Part shown: positions 47,201-55,558 of the stretch, in pieces
Numbering within the stretch: the first letter of the stretch is position 1
Layout: each line of letters starts with the position of its first letter
Assembly: GCA_030268105.1 (NCBI GenBank)
Contig: BSDZ01000023.1
Coordinates: 1-64,000 of the forward strand
Direction of reading: 5' to 3'
From: Volvox africanus
Lineage: Eukaryota > Chlorophyta > Chlorophyceae > Chlamydomonadales > Volvocaceae
Length of the DNA stretch: 64,000 bases
The notes under the pieces: model-generated
What the model saw: only the letters and a program-made list of their open reading frames with translations
Databases searched by the model: none
Told to the model about the DNA's origin: nothing
Made by a program: the position numbers and the translations under genes

Positions 47201-50200
47201 GGCCTTTGTAGGCGGACACAACAGAGATACAACAGATACCTCAGGATACAAAACAGAGAAGGTGCTTCTTGTACGTTATATTGTGGAAGTCTGTGCCATA
47301 CGTGTATGATACATAATTTTTACCGTGCCTATATTTGGAGTTAATTGTAACTGCAGCAGGCAATAATCATCCATGCATCATCACGAAAAAATGCCACAGG
47401 AGTCCTTTTGACTCTAGAAACAAAATAAATCTCAAATTGACTGCAGCATTCTCAAGGACAATCAGGTGAATCAGTTCTCACCCCTTTCAACCCTCTCAGC
47501 TCTCTCAACCCTCTCAACCCCCTTAGATCTCTGGACCCTCTCCTGTCTCTCAACCCTCTCAGGTCTGTCAGGTCTCTCAATCCTCTCAACCCTCTTAATG
47601 AACCTGGTCCTCCCAAACCTGTTAGGTCTCTCAGATGTCTGAGAACTCTCAACCCTCGAAATTCTCTCAGACAAGCATATCAAGCATTATACTAGATGTT
47701 TGGGTTACATGGGGTATCCATGGAAATCACCCCTTTATCCTCTCCCCCCTCAGAAAAGTGAGAATTCCGATAGCTGAGACAATGTTATTCGAAAAGAGCT
47801 GAGATGTTTGAGATGATTGAGATGCCCGAGAGGACTGAAAGTTTTAATTATGAGAGGGTTATCAGGATTGTGTAGTATCCTGGGGTATCTACGGGCAGTG
47901 TCAAAGGATCCTGGACCTCAGATGGTCATCCTTCCGATCGGGCCTTTTTTGGCCGACACAACAGAGATACAACAGATTGAGAGGTTCCAGAGGCCTGATT
48001 CACCCTTCCTTCAGATGTGAGGGGGATATTTGTATTGTTCTGGAGTGTCTACAGGATGGGATTGTATGTGGTCATCTTCGGATGGGGCCGTTGTTTATAT
48101 AACAGAGATACAACACCTCTCAACCCTGTCATTATCCTGAAATAATTTTCCTTTCATAATCCAATTACCCACAACTTCCATTTACCTTCATTTATAAGTT
48201 CTAAACTCGATTCAAAATGCTGAAAGAGGGAATCAAACCTGTGTCATACATTTTAAAATCTGTGGTTACTACAAAGTCAGGGACTTGAGGGACCTGAGAG
48301 ACCTGAGTAGATTAAGAGGCTCCAGAAGATGGGTCTTGCAGGGTCTGACAGGGCTACGAGGTAGGGCCTGAGGTTGGAGACTCTATCTGGGACTGGAGGG
48401 ATTATTTGAAAGGTCTGAGATTTTTAAGGTCCAGTTAATTTCAACCACAATGCTTCCATAGGAGTTTAGATGTACAAGACTCGTAAAGCTATACCGGAGT
48501 CTCAAAGGCCATTCTCATTACCAAATTCTCATAACAAAAGTACCACCAATCAGCCCTGAGACAGCCCCAGACTCAAATCTCAGATTCCACTCATAAGATT
48601 CACTCAAAACTCAGATTCCACTCATAAGCAGTCTACATGACTCCTGTGTCACTATGTGATCATCACATGCATGTTCAATCAATCAATAGGAAGTATGCAC
48701 GTCCTCTTGTGTTTTGACTAAGCTTTCTAACAGATTATTTGATAGGCTGTGCATCCATGGATGTTGTGATGTGTGTGGGGTTCGAGCAATCCGTTAGGGG
48801 TTCATCTTATGTGGTAGCTTCGATGTAAGTACCCCAGGAATGGGTAGGTAGGGTGACCCGTAGCCCTATCCTTCTAGTATATATATATACAATGGTCTAT
48901 TGTGTATCCATCAGGTGGTGGCGGGCGCATGCATCACATAAATGTACTGAATGCTGAAGTAGTACGAACGGGTGTTACACTGTGGGCATTTGCTAAAGCA
49001 GCAATTTCTTTTGTATATGGCGCTACCGCTGTATCGCGATGAGAAACGTATTATCCATTGTTTGTCAATTACTATAGACAGGTATGCGTCTGAATTTATT
49101 TGCCCTAGAGGACAAGCACGTATGTATTATGGGTGTTACACTGTGGGCGACTCGCCCTCCAAAGACGAGCACTGGGGGTCCTGACCGGACCGATCCACAG
49201 CGCAGGGGAGGAGCACGTGGCGTTGTCTGTCTGTCCTGCCACGTGCTCCCCCCCTCACTCGGTATGTATGTATGTATTTGTAATGTTCATACCTAGACCA
49301 GCCAAGTCCACTTGCACTCTATCTCTGGATAGAGTGGCGTTGTCTGTCTGTCCTGCCACGTGCTCCCCCCCTCACTGGGTATGTATGTATTATGGGTGTT
49401 ACACTGTGGGCGACACGCCCTTCAAAGACGAGCACCGGGGGCCCTGACCGGACCGAGCCACAGCGCAGGGGAGGAGCACGTGGCTTTGTCTGTCTGTCCT
49501 GCCACGTGCTCCCCCTCTCACTTGGGCCAGCGAACCATCAGAGGCTCTCGCCTGGCCACTTACAGAGCACTCAGGGCCACCAAGAAAACACAGAAGGGCC
49601 CAACAGAAAACGGGGGACACCTAGCTGCTCAAAGGACGGGGAAACCTCTCCTCTAACCCGAAACTGACCTGGCAAGAGCCTGACAGACACACACAGATCC
49701 CCTCGGAGGAGAAACACCAGCAGGAAAGCACACCCTTACACAGCCAAGCCGGAAGAACCCAACAAGAGGCGGAGGGGGGGATGACAAGCCAAACTGGCGC
49801 CCCCCTAGAAAGCCTTCCGGCCCCACCCAAAGCTGGCCCCGCAGACACCTGCACTGCACAAAAAGGAAAGACCTCTCTTGCTGACCCCCCCTAAAACCCT
49901 AAGGACCCAAAGCCTGGACACAGGAACCTCTAGCCACGAAACCCTCCACCCTCTCCCTTCCCCTCCTCAAGAACTAGACCGCCCTCTCCGTGTCTCTACC
50001 TCCCTCACTCTCCCCCTTTCCTCCCACAGAAGCTCCTCCTCAAAACTCCTGCCTTAAAGCCCCTGCTCTGTTCTTGCTGCTCCATGGTCGGTGATGTCAA
50101 CCGGATCTGCACACCGCATTTGCGTGCCAACTATGGCTAGGATGGGATGTTGTGATCCCACTTGATCCCAGCCATAGTGAGGTATTCCCAACGCTGCAAA

Positions 50201-52622
50201 AGAATGTAAGCGTGCCCAAAAGTCGGCAACTGTATGGGCCCGTGCACGGTCCAGGGGTGAGGCTGCTGTTTGTGTTGGAGTATCCATTGCTGGCTGTGTC
50301 GTAGAGAGGATTGGATGGGTGTTGGCATCTTCCTCGATTTCTTGAGTAAACCCTCCTGAACGGTTGAAGAAGTCAGTAATAGCCCGTTGACGGGGTCCCT
50401 GCTCTGCTGTGTGGGTCTGTTGTTGCTGCTGCCGTCCGTGGGTAGAAGGCCCCTGTGGCCTGTGTTCCCTGGTTGCCGCCCGGAGACAGTGTCTGCCATA
50501 TTCCATAGAAGATAAGGCTGCCAAAGCTATCACGTCCCAAGGGGCCTGCTCGCAACCGGGAGGTGCTTGGACAAGCCAAAGCTGTTGCCTGGTCATGCCC
50601 CCTTCAGTGGTGGCTGACGATGGCATTGGCAGATGTCTGTCGATTTGTTCTCGCACCACCTTGGCTATAGGGCACTCCCAGAAGTGATGCCGGCGCGGGG
50701 AAAAAGATTGATCAGTACCTCCCCTATAGCTCCCACACCCACATGGTTTGATGGGCACCCTGGAAAGATCTGTGTTGCCAGGCATGGGTATCCCATCGAC
50801 CACCAAACGCCACAGCGTCTTTTTGTTTTTATTTTCCCAACGAACTGCTGTCCACAGCCTGTCTAGGGTTGCCTGAAAGCGCTGGAGGTCAATGACAAGA
50901 CAGGGAGGAGTTGGTCCGTCTGTTGGCATCCCTTGCGCCTCCTGCACAAAAGCTGACAAGAGCTCCAATCGCTCCTCCGCTGTTGAAACCCCTTGCAGCT
51001 GAGTAGCTTGGCTTACCGTGAGGTTGTAGAGAGGCACTATGTATGTATGTATGTATGCATGTATTTCTAATGTTCATATCTAGACCAGCCAAGTCCACTT
51101 GCGCTCTATCCCTGGATCCCTTGCAGATTGTGGTGGTTTCCTCGGAGCAGCCACAAGTGGCAAGTGGACTTGGTTTACTCCAACAGCAGCTAATGCCTGG
51201 GGTACCGGCTTGATGTGGTGGGATGGCTCCAATTTTGGAGACCACGAGACTGTGCTTCATGAGTTCGGTCATGCGTACGGCCTGGCGCATGCCAATGTCC
51301 CGGGTGGATGTTACACCCATGATCAATGCGACTGGACATGTGCCATGGGCTCTTATGGAGGACAGGGCATCCGCTGCTTCAATGCCCCGCACAACTGGCA
51401 GGTCAGTCCAGGATTGAACGCTAGCAAGCTGCTTCTCAACGCTACAAACAACAACCGCGTTAGTTAGCACTGGGCACAAGTCCCAGCTCATTCATTCCAT
51501 CCAGGGTATGCTGACAAAGCAGCGCTTCGTGGCTGGGTTCGATGGAATTATTTTAATTCTAGTGTCAAGTATTTCATGCGGCCCGGACAGTATGTAATTA
51601 GATGCGGCAAAAAGGGGTCTAAATAAATCACCTAGATGTGGTTCAGTCCATATCCACATGCAGAGAAGTCGGGCCCCCGTAAGGGCCCCTCCAATACCTA
51701 GATGCAGCCAGGATGGGATATCTAGATTCAACGAAACGAAGGAGCCGGGTTCTAAGGTCTCCACATGCGGCTTGGACGGTATCAAATGGCTGCAAATACA
51801 TTACGCACCTCGACTCGCCATCTCCATTCATTTCCCATCTATCCCACTCACTTGCTACCACAGATCGGCTGGGGCAAATCAGTCCTCCAGCTCAACGATG
51901 AGGGGCTGCCTTATGGCAACGCCAAAGAAATATTCGTGCCCCCGCAGTTATCCGCCGTATCCAGTTTCGTAATAATTTCGACCAGTGATATGCCAGCGAA
52001 CCAACGCCTCTTCATTTCGGCTCGCCTGAATGTCTACATGTACGACCTTCCCTACGCGTGGTATAACGACGGCAAGTCCTACATAACCATTCACACCTAC
52101 AATGGCACAGAGAACATGTCGTACATCGCAACTATGATAGTTGGCGAGATCCAGGCTGGGGCAACGTGGCGTGATAACTTCAGCAGCATAGTGGTTCGAT
52201 TCAACTCCTGGCAAACTGACACTGGCGCCAAGGTGACGCTTTGCCGCCGCCGTGCTAACACAGAGAACAACTGTTATGACGATATTGACGACGACTGTGA
52301 TTTCCTGACGGATGCCGAAGACCCGGATTGTGATATAGGCGGTTCCAGGGATGGCGGAGTCAAAAGGACCCCTGTTTCGGTGGGTGAACCTTCATCAGCC
52401 CCCGTCTCCGCCAGACTGCGACCCCCACCACCCCCACCACGGGCACTGCCGCCACGGCCATCCCCAAAGCCCAAGATGCCGGCTCCATTGCCGCCAAATC
52501 CTCGACCACCTCCATCTCCCCGGCCGCGGCGCAACCCTTCACCGCCTAGGAAACCCTCATATCCGCGCCCACCACATCCACCACGATTAGTTCGCAGTCC
52601 GCCTGCAGGGCGTGGTCGATGA
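44292..52622 (+). CDS. Gametolysin-like metalloprotease (peptidase M11), secreted, five exons
   Basis: My model joins 44292-44403, 44884-45224, 46026-46359, 51127-51401 and 51864-52622 with GT-AG introns and matching phases, giving 606 codons and TGA. Residues 1-24 are a signal peptide (MFLAPMVLVALLLLSLP). Residues to about 151 resemble the M11 pro-region (VYYITT-type segment ending CGYNQPAAATAE). The catalytic domain has the zinc motif HEFGHAYGLAH at 307-317, fitting HExxHxxGxxH, and a Met-turn at Met336 (CAMG), then RCFNAPHNWQ. Near 490 is an acidic Asp/Cys motif (DDIDDDCDFLTDAEDPDC). From about 520 the tail is proline-rich. Family members cleave hydroxyproline-rich cell-wall or extracellular-matrix proteins. 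Intron 3 is 4767 nt and full of repeats. The gene appears intact. Confidence 0.88.
45593..45657 (+). repeat. Dispersed repeat R (fragment 1)
   Basis: GTAGTTGAGAGCCGCGAAGG and the following AGATGCTGAGAAGGTGCTTC resemble 46691-46731 (continuing at about 47257 after two insertions) and the inverse of 63131-63200. The family is unknown. Confidence 0.6.
45658..45812 (+). repeat. Short dispersed repeat S, copy in protease intron 2
   Basis: About 155 bp, nearly identical to 62241-62395 (starts TGTGTGTAGGATAGG, ends CATCCAGCG). No target duplication is evident for this copy, which may be older or altered at its ends. It sits wholly within intron 2. Confidence 0.85.
46732..47050 (-). repeat. Old solo LTR related to element C, in protease intron 3
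   Basis: On the minus strand it runs TGTAGTAAACTACAT to GACTGCAACA. It shares blocks with the 353-bp LTR of element C, for example CCGTACATCTTGG, TTAAAGTCACCCTGGTG, GTATCACA and TCAAGACTCCGCTG, but is heavily diverged and shorter (319 bp). No internal region remains, so it is a solo LTR left by recombination. Flanks (CTGAA, TTGAG) are at best a decayed target duplication. Confidence 0.78.
47056..47234. mobile_element. MITE-like element M, full copy
   Basis: A 179-bp element with imperfect terminal inverted repeats of about 50 bp: left TGTTGTATGTCTGT...AAAGGCCCGATTGGAAGATG, right CATCTTCCGATTGGGCCTTT...AGAGATACAACA. It has no coding capacity. Partial copies occur at 47868-47974, 48028-48115 and 60247-60350. 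It lies 5 bp from the solo LTR inside repeat R. Confidence 0.75.
47470..47690. repeat. CTCTCAACC-type minisatellite
   Basis: Degenerate tandem array of about 6-9-bp units (TCTCAACCC, TCTCAGG, TCTCTGGACC). Related purine-strand text appears near 48270-48420 (GACCTGAGAGACCTGAG), suggesting a once larger or inverted array. Open frames crossing it (47452-47683) are compositional artefacts. Confidence 0.75.
47868..47974 (+). repeat. MITE-like element M, partial copy 2
   Basis: Contains GTAGTATCCTGGGGTATCTA, TCATCCTTCCGATCGGGCC and the end AACAGAGATACAACA of element M. The left terminal repeat is missing. Confidence 0.7.
48028..48115 (+). repeat. MITE-like element M, partial copy 3
   Basis: A shorter, more diverged right half of element M, with GGTCATCTTCGGATGGGGCC and the end AACAGAGATACAACA. 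Confidence 0.6.
49131..49256 (-). mobile_element. Short 5'-truncated LINE 3' end
   Basis: About 125 bp matching the left (3') end of the longer copy at 49393-51038. The common 3' terminus is the complement of GGGTGTTACACTGTGGGCGA. It contains a perfect hairpin with 12-bp arms GGAGCACGTGGC at 49210-49249. A third partial copy of the hairpin half lies at 49332-49378. Confidence 0.65.
49393..51038 (-). mobile_element. 5'-truncated LINE in protease intron 3
   Basis: A non-LTR retrotransposon fragment consisting of the end of ORF2 and a 3' UTR of about 650 bp. A 5' truncation at 51038 and a position in a GTAT-rich target are typical of target-primed reverse transcription. The surrounding 49261-49327 and 51039-51118 segments resemble each other (AGACCAGCCAAGTCCACTTG), so the region was duplicated before or during insertion. 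Confidence 0.75.
50054..51037 (-). pseudogene. LINE ORF2 C-terminal fragment
   Basis: 327 codons with TLWRLVVDGIPM, PCGCGSYRGG and RRHHFWECPIAKVVREQI, the cysteine/histidine-rich C-terminal region found after RT in LINE-type ORF2 proteins. No endonuclease or RT motif is present, so this is a 5'-truncated, inactive copy. The rest is Gln/Thr-rich. Confidence 0.7.
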
Positions 52623-53446
52623 AATGTTAGGATTACAGAGCAATCATTGTTTTTAAGGACATGCATGCGCAAGGCATGTGTACAGCAAAGCTTGGGGCAG
52701 GAGCACTATTATGGCTGATCCAAGAGGGAAGGTGGCGTTAAATTGGCGTTGGCTGGTGTGGAAGTACGGATACGTGCATGTCACGGAGTAATAAATGCAC
52801 CTATATTCAACATCGCATTTTGAATACTGTGTTGCTTGAGCGGAATACTATGTGAAGCATGCCATAACTGACGTCTATTCCAGCGAGTAACAGCTAAACG
52901 ACCTAGCAGGAGCTTTATGCTAAATCCACAAGATGTAGGGAAGACAACGGAATACTACGTTATGCTATTCCTGACGTCAGAAATGCCGTGTCGTACTATA
53001 TATTGGGGGTTGGAAGTTTTGCCCCAAAGTAGGTTGAAATTGTGCCACATGCACGTGCGAGTAAGTCATGCATTCATGGCATGCATGCAGCAGGATGCAT
53101 GACAAGTCTTAATTGCAGAGTGCCATTCATCTCGGTCATATATCGTTTAGCACCATTTTGTGAATTCTTTTGGGAGAACGGTGCTGCCGCCGCCATCACC
53201 TCCGCCACGCCGGGCCACCTCCGATGCACAGGGCCGGAGTCCCATGTCCTTCAGGTTATTCGATAGAGTGCATGCAAGATAGAGCAAGCAAGCAAATATG
53301 CGAGATACATAGTGTGGTTTAATGATATACATTTACTTACAACATACAGGACAGCATGCATGCAAATAAACCATGAGAGGATAATACGCAAGGCTTAACA
53401 AACCTTCTGTATTTCTTGTCACACCATCTTGCTTTCCCTTATGAAC
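52623..53446. other. Region downstream of the protease gene, no gene recognised
   Basis: It should contain the 3' untranslated region of the protease gene. I see no clear polyadenylation signal, repeat family or convincing frame. Short GCATGCATG runs occur near 52663, 53080 and 53354. Confidence 0.5.
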
Positions 53447-53567
53447 GGGTGTTACACTGTGGGCGACTTGCACTGAAAGGACAAGCGCCAGGGGCCCTAA
53501 CGGGTCCAAACCACAGCGCAGGGGGGAACACACGGCTTAGTCTGTTCATTCTGCCATGCACTCCTGC
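53447..53567 (-). mobile_element. LINE 3' end interrupted by element C
   Basis: Begins GGGTGTTACACTGTGGGCGA, like 49131 and 49393, but is more diverged. It is cut at CCTGC by element C and appears to continue at 59983-60240, where CT- and GGCC-rich text resembles the LINE 3' UTR. Confidence 0.6.
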
Positions 53568-53920
53568 TGTAGGAAACTACATTTACCTTAGAGAATAGGC
53601 CCAGATAAAGCGGTAGGCAATCATGCAATAAGCATGATGCCTAACCGAAAACTAACTACGAGTAAACTTCGCGATTGGCAAAGAAGATTGCCGTACATCT
53701 TGGCTAGGTGAGCCAATATTAAAGTCACCCTGGTGAAGAGCTAAGGCCTGACATTTTAGTATCACACTACTAATTGTTCGGAGTTCAAGACTCCGCTGTC
53801 ACCGATTATTCCCAATAGATGTACAATTTCGCGACGCTAACTTACTTGCGAGCTATCTCTAAATCTACAAAAGCTACGCTTCCGCACAAATCTAGTAGCA
53901 TACTGAAAGGGGCTGCTACA
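53568..53920 (+). repeat. 5' LTR of element C (353 bp)
   Basis: TGTAGGAAACTACATTTACC at the start and GGGGCTGCTACA at the end. It is directly followed by AT and the primer site. Confidence 0.94.
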
Positions 53921-53922
53921 AT

Positions 53923-53940
53923 TGGTAGCGAGGGTCTGAG
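53923..53940 (+). promoter_or_regulatory. Primer-binding site of element C
   Basis: TGGTAGCGAGGGTCTGAG begins two bases after the LTR with TGG, the complement of a tRNA CCA end. The particular tRNA is not identified. Confidence 0.65.
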
Positions 53941-54019
53941 CAACGATCCTCCTCAGGTGAGATAAACTTGCGCAATGCCACGCGACACTCCCACCACAAC
54001 CACAAATCCTCCGCAGTAA

Positions 54020-55558
54020 AAAGCGCGGAAGGAACTCTTATGTTTTAAACGTAAAAATCTCAATAAAATTTTGCGACTAGAGCGTTTAGCCGCCATAGCC
54101 GCCAATCGACGACCACATCGGATAAACATTGAACCTACGGAAACGGTGCCTTCGGCTCCAGTAATTCCCACCAATAATTGTAATAATAATATTCCTATTA
54201 TCCGCGGGTCCCAAGAACCAATGCCGGATGAAGGAGATGTCGCATTACCTCCCAATGGCCAAACACCAGAACAAACGCGCGCGGCCCAACACGTCGCAGA
54301 AACAATGCGCAACGCAACACATAATCGTGTTGTTGCATTAGAAAGCGAAATCACGCAACTTAAGGAGTCCTTCGAAAATCAGATGGGTGCCCTCCGCGCG
54401 GATACGGACCGCACGCGAGCCCTATTAGAACAGATTTTCGAACGCCTTTCGGAGCGTTCACAATCATCTGAAGCGGCCGACTCACGCAAAAAAGCGATCC
54501 TAGGTATTATTTCCACAATCGCTGGGTCGAGCATCGCAACCCTTTTGCCTAAGGATGCCCTCCAGCAAACAACGCTGCAAGCCATCCTAGAGAAACACCT
54601 AGTTCCGGTGCCAACACTCGAGGAGGTTCAGTCCCTTTGGGTGGAAGCAACCGCACACCTAGCTGGGGGTAGCGATTCTCAGACAACCGCCCCAAAATCC
54701 AGCCGGCCAAGTGAGGTAAGCCCTAATAGACGGGTTCCACATCCCCCCAAATTTTCTGGGAAGAAGGATAGCACCATCACTTGCACCCGGTCCTGGTTCA
54801 ATGTACTCATGCAATATTTCGACCTGATGAACATGGACCCATTTGAGCACATAGTGTACTTCTTAACGGGCAAAGCACAGGTCTGGGCAGCAGATGTCCT
54901 AGAGATGCACAAGTCGGGCAAGAAACCCCTCACACGCGAAACCTTAAGGGCGGCATTTCTCCTGCAATATGGGGACACGCAACGCAACACTGCCATGGCA
55001 GCAAGGGATCGCTTGCACTCTCACGAATACGACATGAAAACTGCTGAAACCGTTGCTGAGTACACACAGCGCTTCCATGATGTCCTACGCGAAGCTAAGG
55101 ACATGGATAAAGCCGACCAGATTAGCTGGTACATCAAAGGCTTAGTTCCAACACTTCGGGGTCGGTGTGCAACTGACGATGAGGGCAAGGACTGGCAGGA
55201 TTTAGATAAATGCATCCTATATGCAGTCGGCCAAGAGGTCCGGTGGAAGGCAGGGAAAGATAAGACTGCCACCGTTGAGCTGAAAGCGGCTACGGTAACC
55301 ACCCCTAAATCCAGACATCCTTACCAAAAACGCCCTATTTCCCGATTTCAACAGGGCTGGCAGTCCGTGAGCAAGAAGCCCCGGACCGACCACACTTCTG
55401 ACAAGCCTCCTAGTACCCGGTGCCGCTATTGCCATGGCTTTAAGAAGCCAGGCCAGTCTTGGCCGGACCACGTAGTGGACTGTTCCAAGGCGATCAAGGC
55501 TGAGGCGGAAAAGAAGTTGGCGCTTGCTGCCCGGCTCGAATCTAAAATGCACGAATAG
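54020..55558 (+). CDS. gag: Gag of element C
   Basis: The open frame starts after TAA 54017-54019 and has no AUG until MPDEGD. The start is uncertain, and a short AUG frame from 53975 ends at that TAA in the same frame. A coiled-coil-like segment (LESEITQLKESFENQMGAL) precedes a gag core (WFNVLMQYFDLMNMDPFE, LRAAFLLQYGDT, AEYTQRFHDVLREAKD, ISWYIKGLVPTLRG). The C-terminal Cys/His region CRYCHGFKKPGQ...DHVVDC is an unusual, widened knuckle. It ends in UAG, in frame with pol. Confidence 0.85.
   Translation, partial: KARKELLCFKRKNLNKILRLERLAAIAANRRPHRINIEPTETVPSAPVIPTNNCNNNIPIIRGSQEPMPDEGDVALPPNGQTPEQTRAAQHVAETMRNATHNRVVALESEITQLKESFENQMGALRADTDRTRALLEQIFERLSERSQSSEAADSRKKAILGIISTIAGSSIATLLPKDALQQTTLQAILEKHLVPVPTLEEVQSLWVEATAHLAGGSDSQTTAPKSSRPSEVSPNRRVPHPPKFSGKKDSTITCTRSWFNVLMQYFDLMNMDPFEHIVYFLTGKAQVWAADVLEMHKSGKKPLTRETLRAAFLLQYGDTQRNTAMAARDRLHSHEYDMKTAETVAEYTQRFHDVLREAKDMDKADQISWYIKGLVPTLRGRCATDDEGKDWQDLDKCILYAVGQEVRWKAGKDKTATVELKAATVTTPKSRHPYQKRPISRFQQGWQSVSKKPRTDHTSDKPPSTRCRYCHGFKKPGQSWPDHVVDCSKAIKAEAEKKLALAARLESKMHE

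Noticed and set aside
47452..47683. Arg/Leu-rich frames over the minisatellite
   Set aside because: Repetitive translation of the CTCTCAACC array, not a gene.
52274..52672. Gly/Arg-rich minus-strand frame
   Set aside because: Antisense of the proline-rich protease tail.
54071..54073. TTG as gag start of element C
   Set aside because: No support for a TTG start in a nuclear eukaryotic gene. The true start is unresolved (spliced leader, AUG at MPDEGD, or the AUG at 53975), so the frame was given from 54020.
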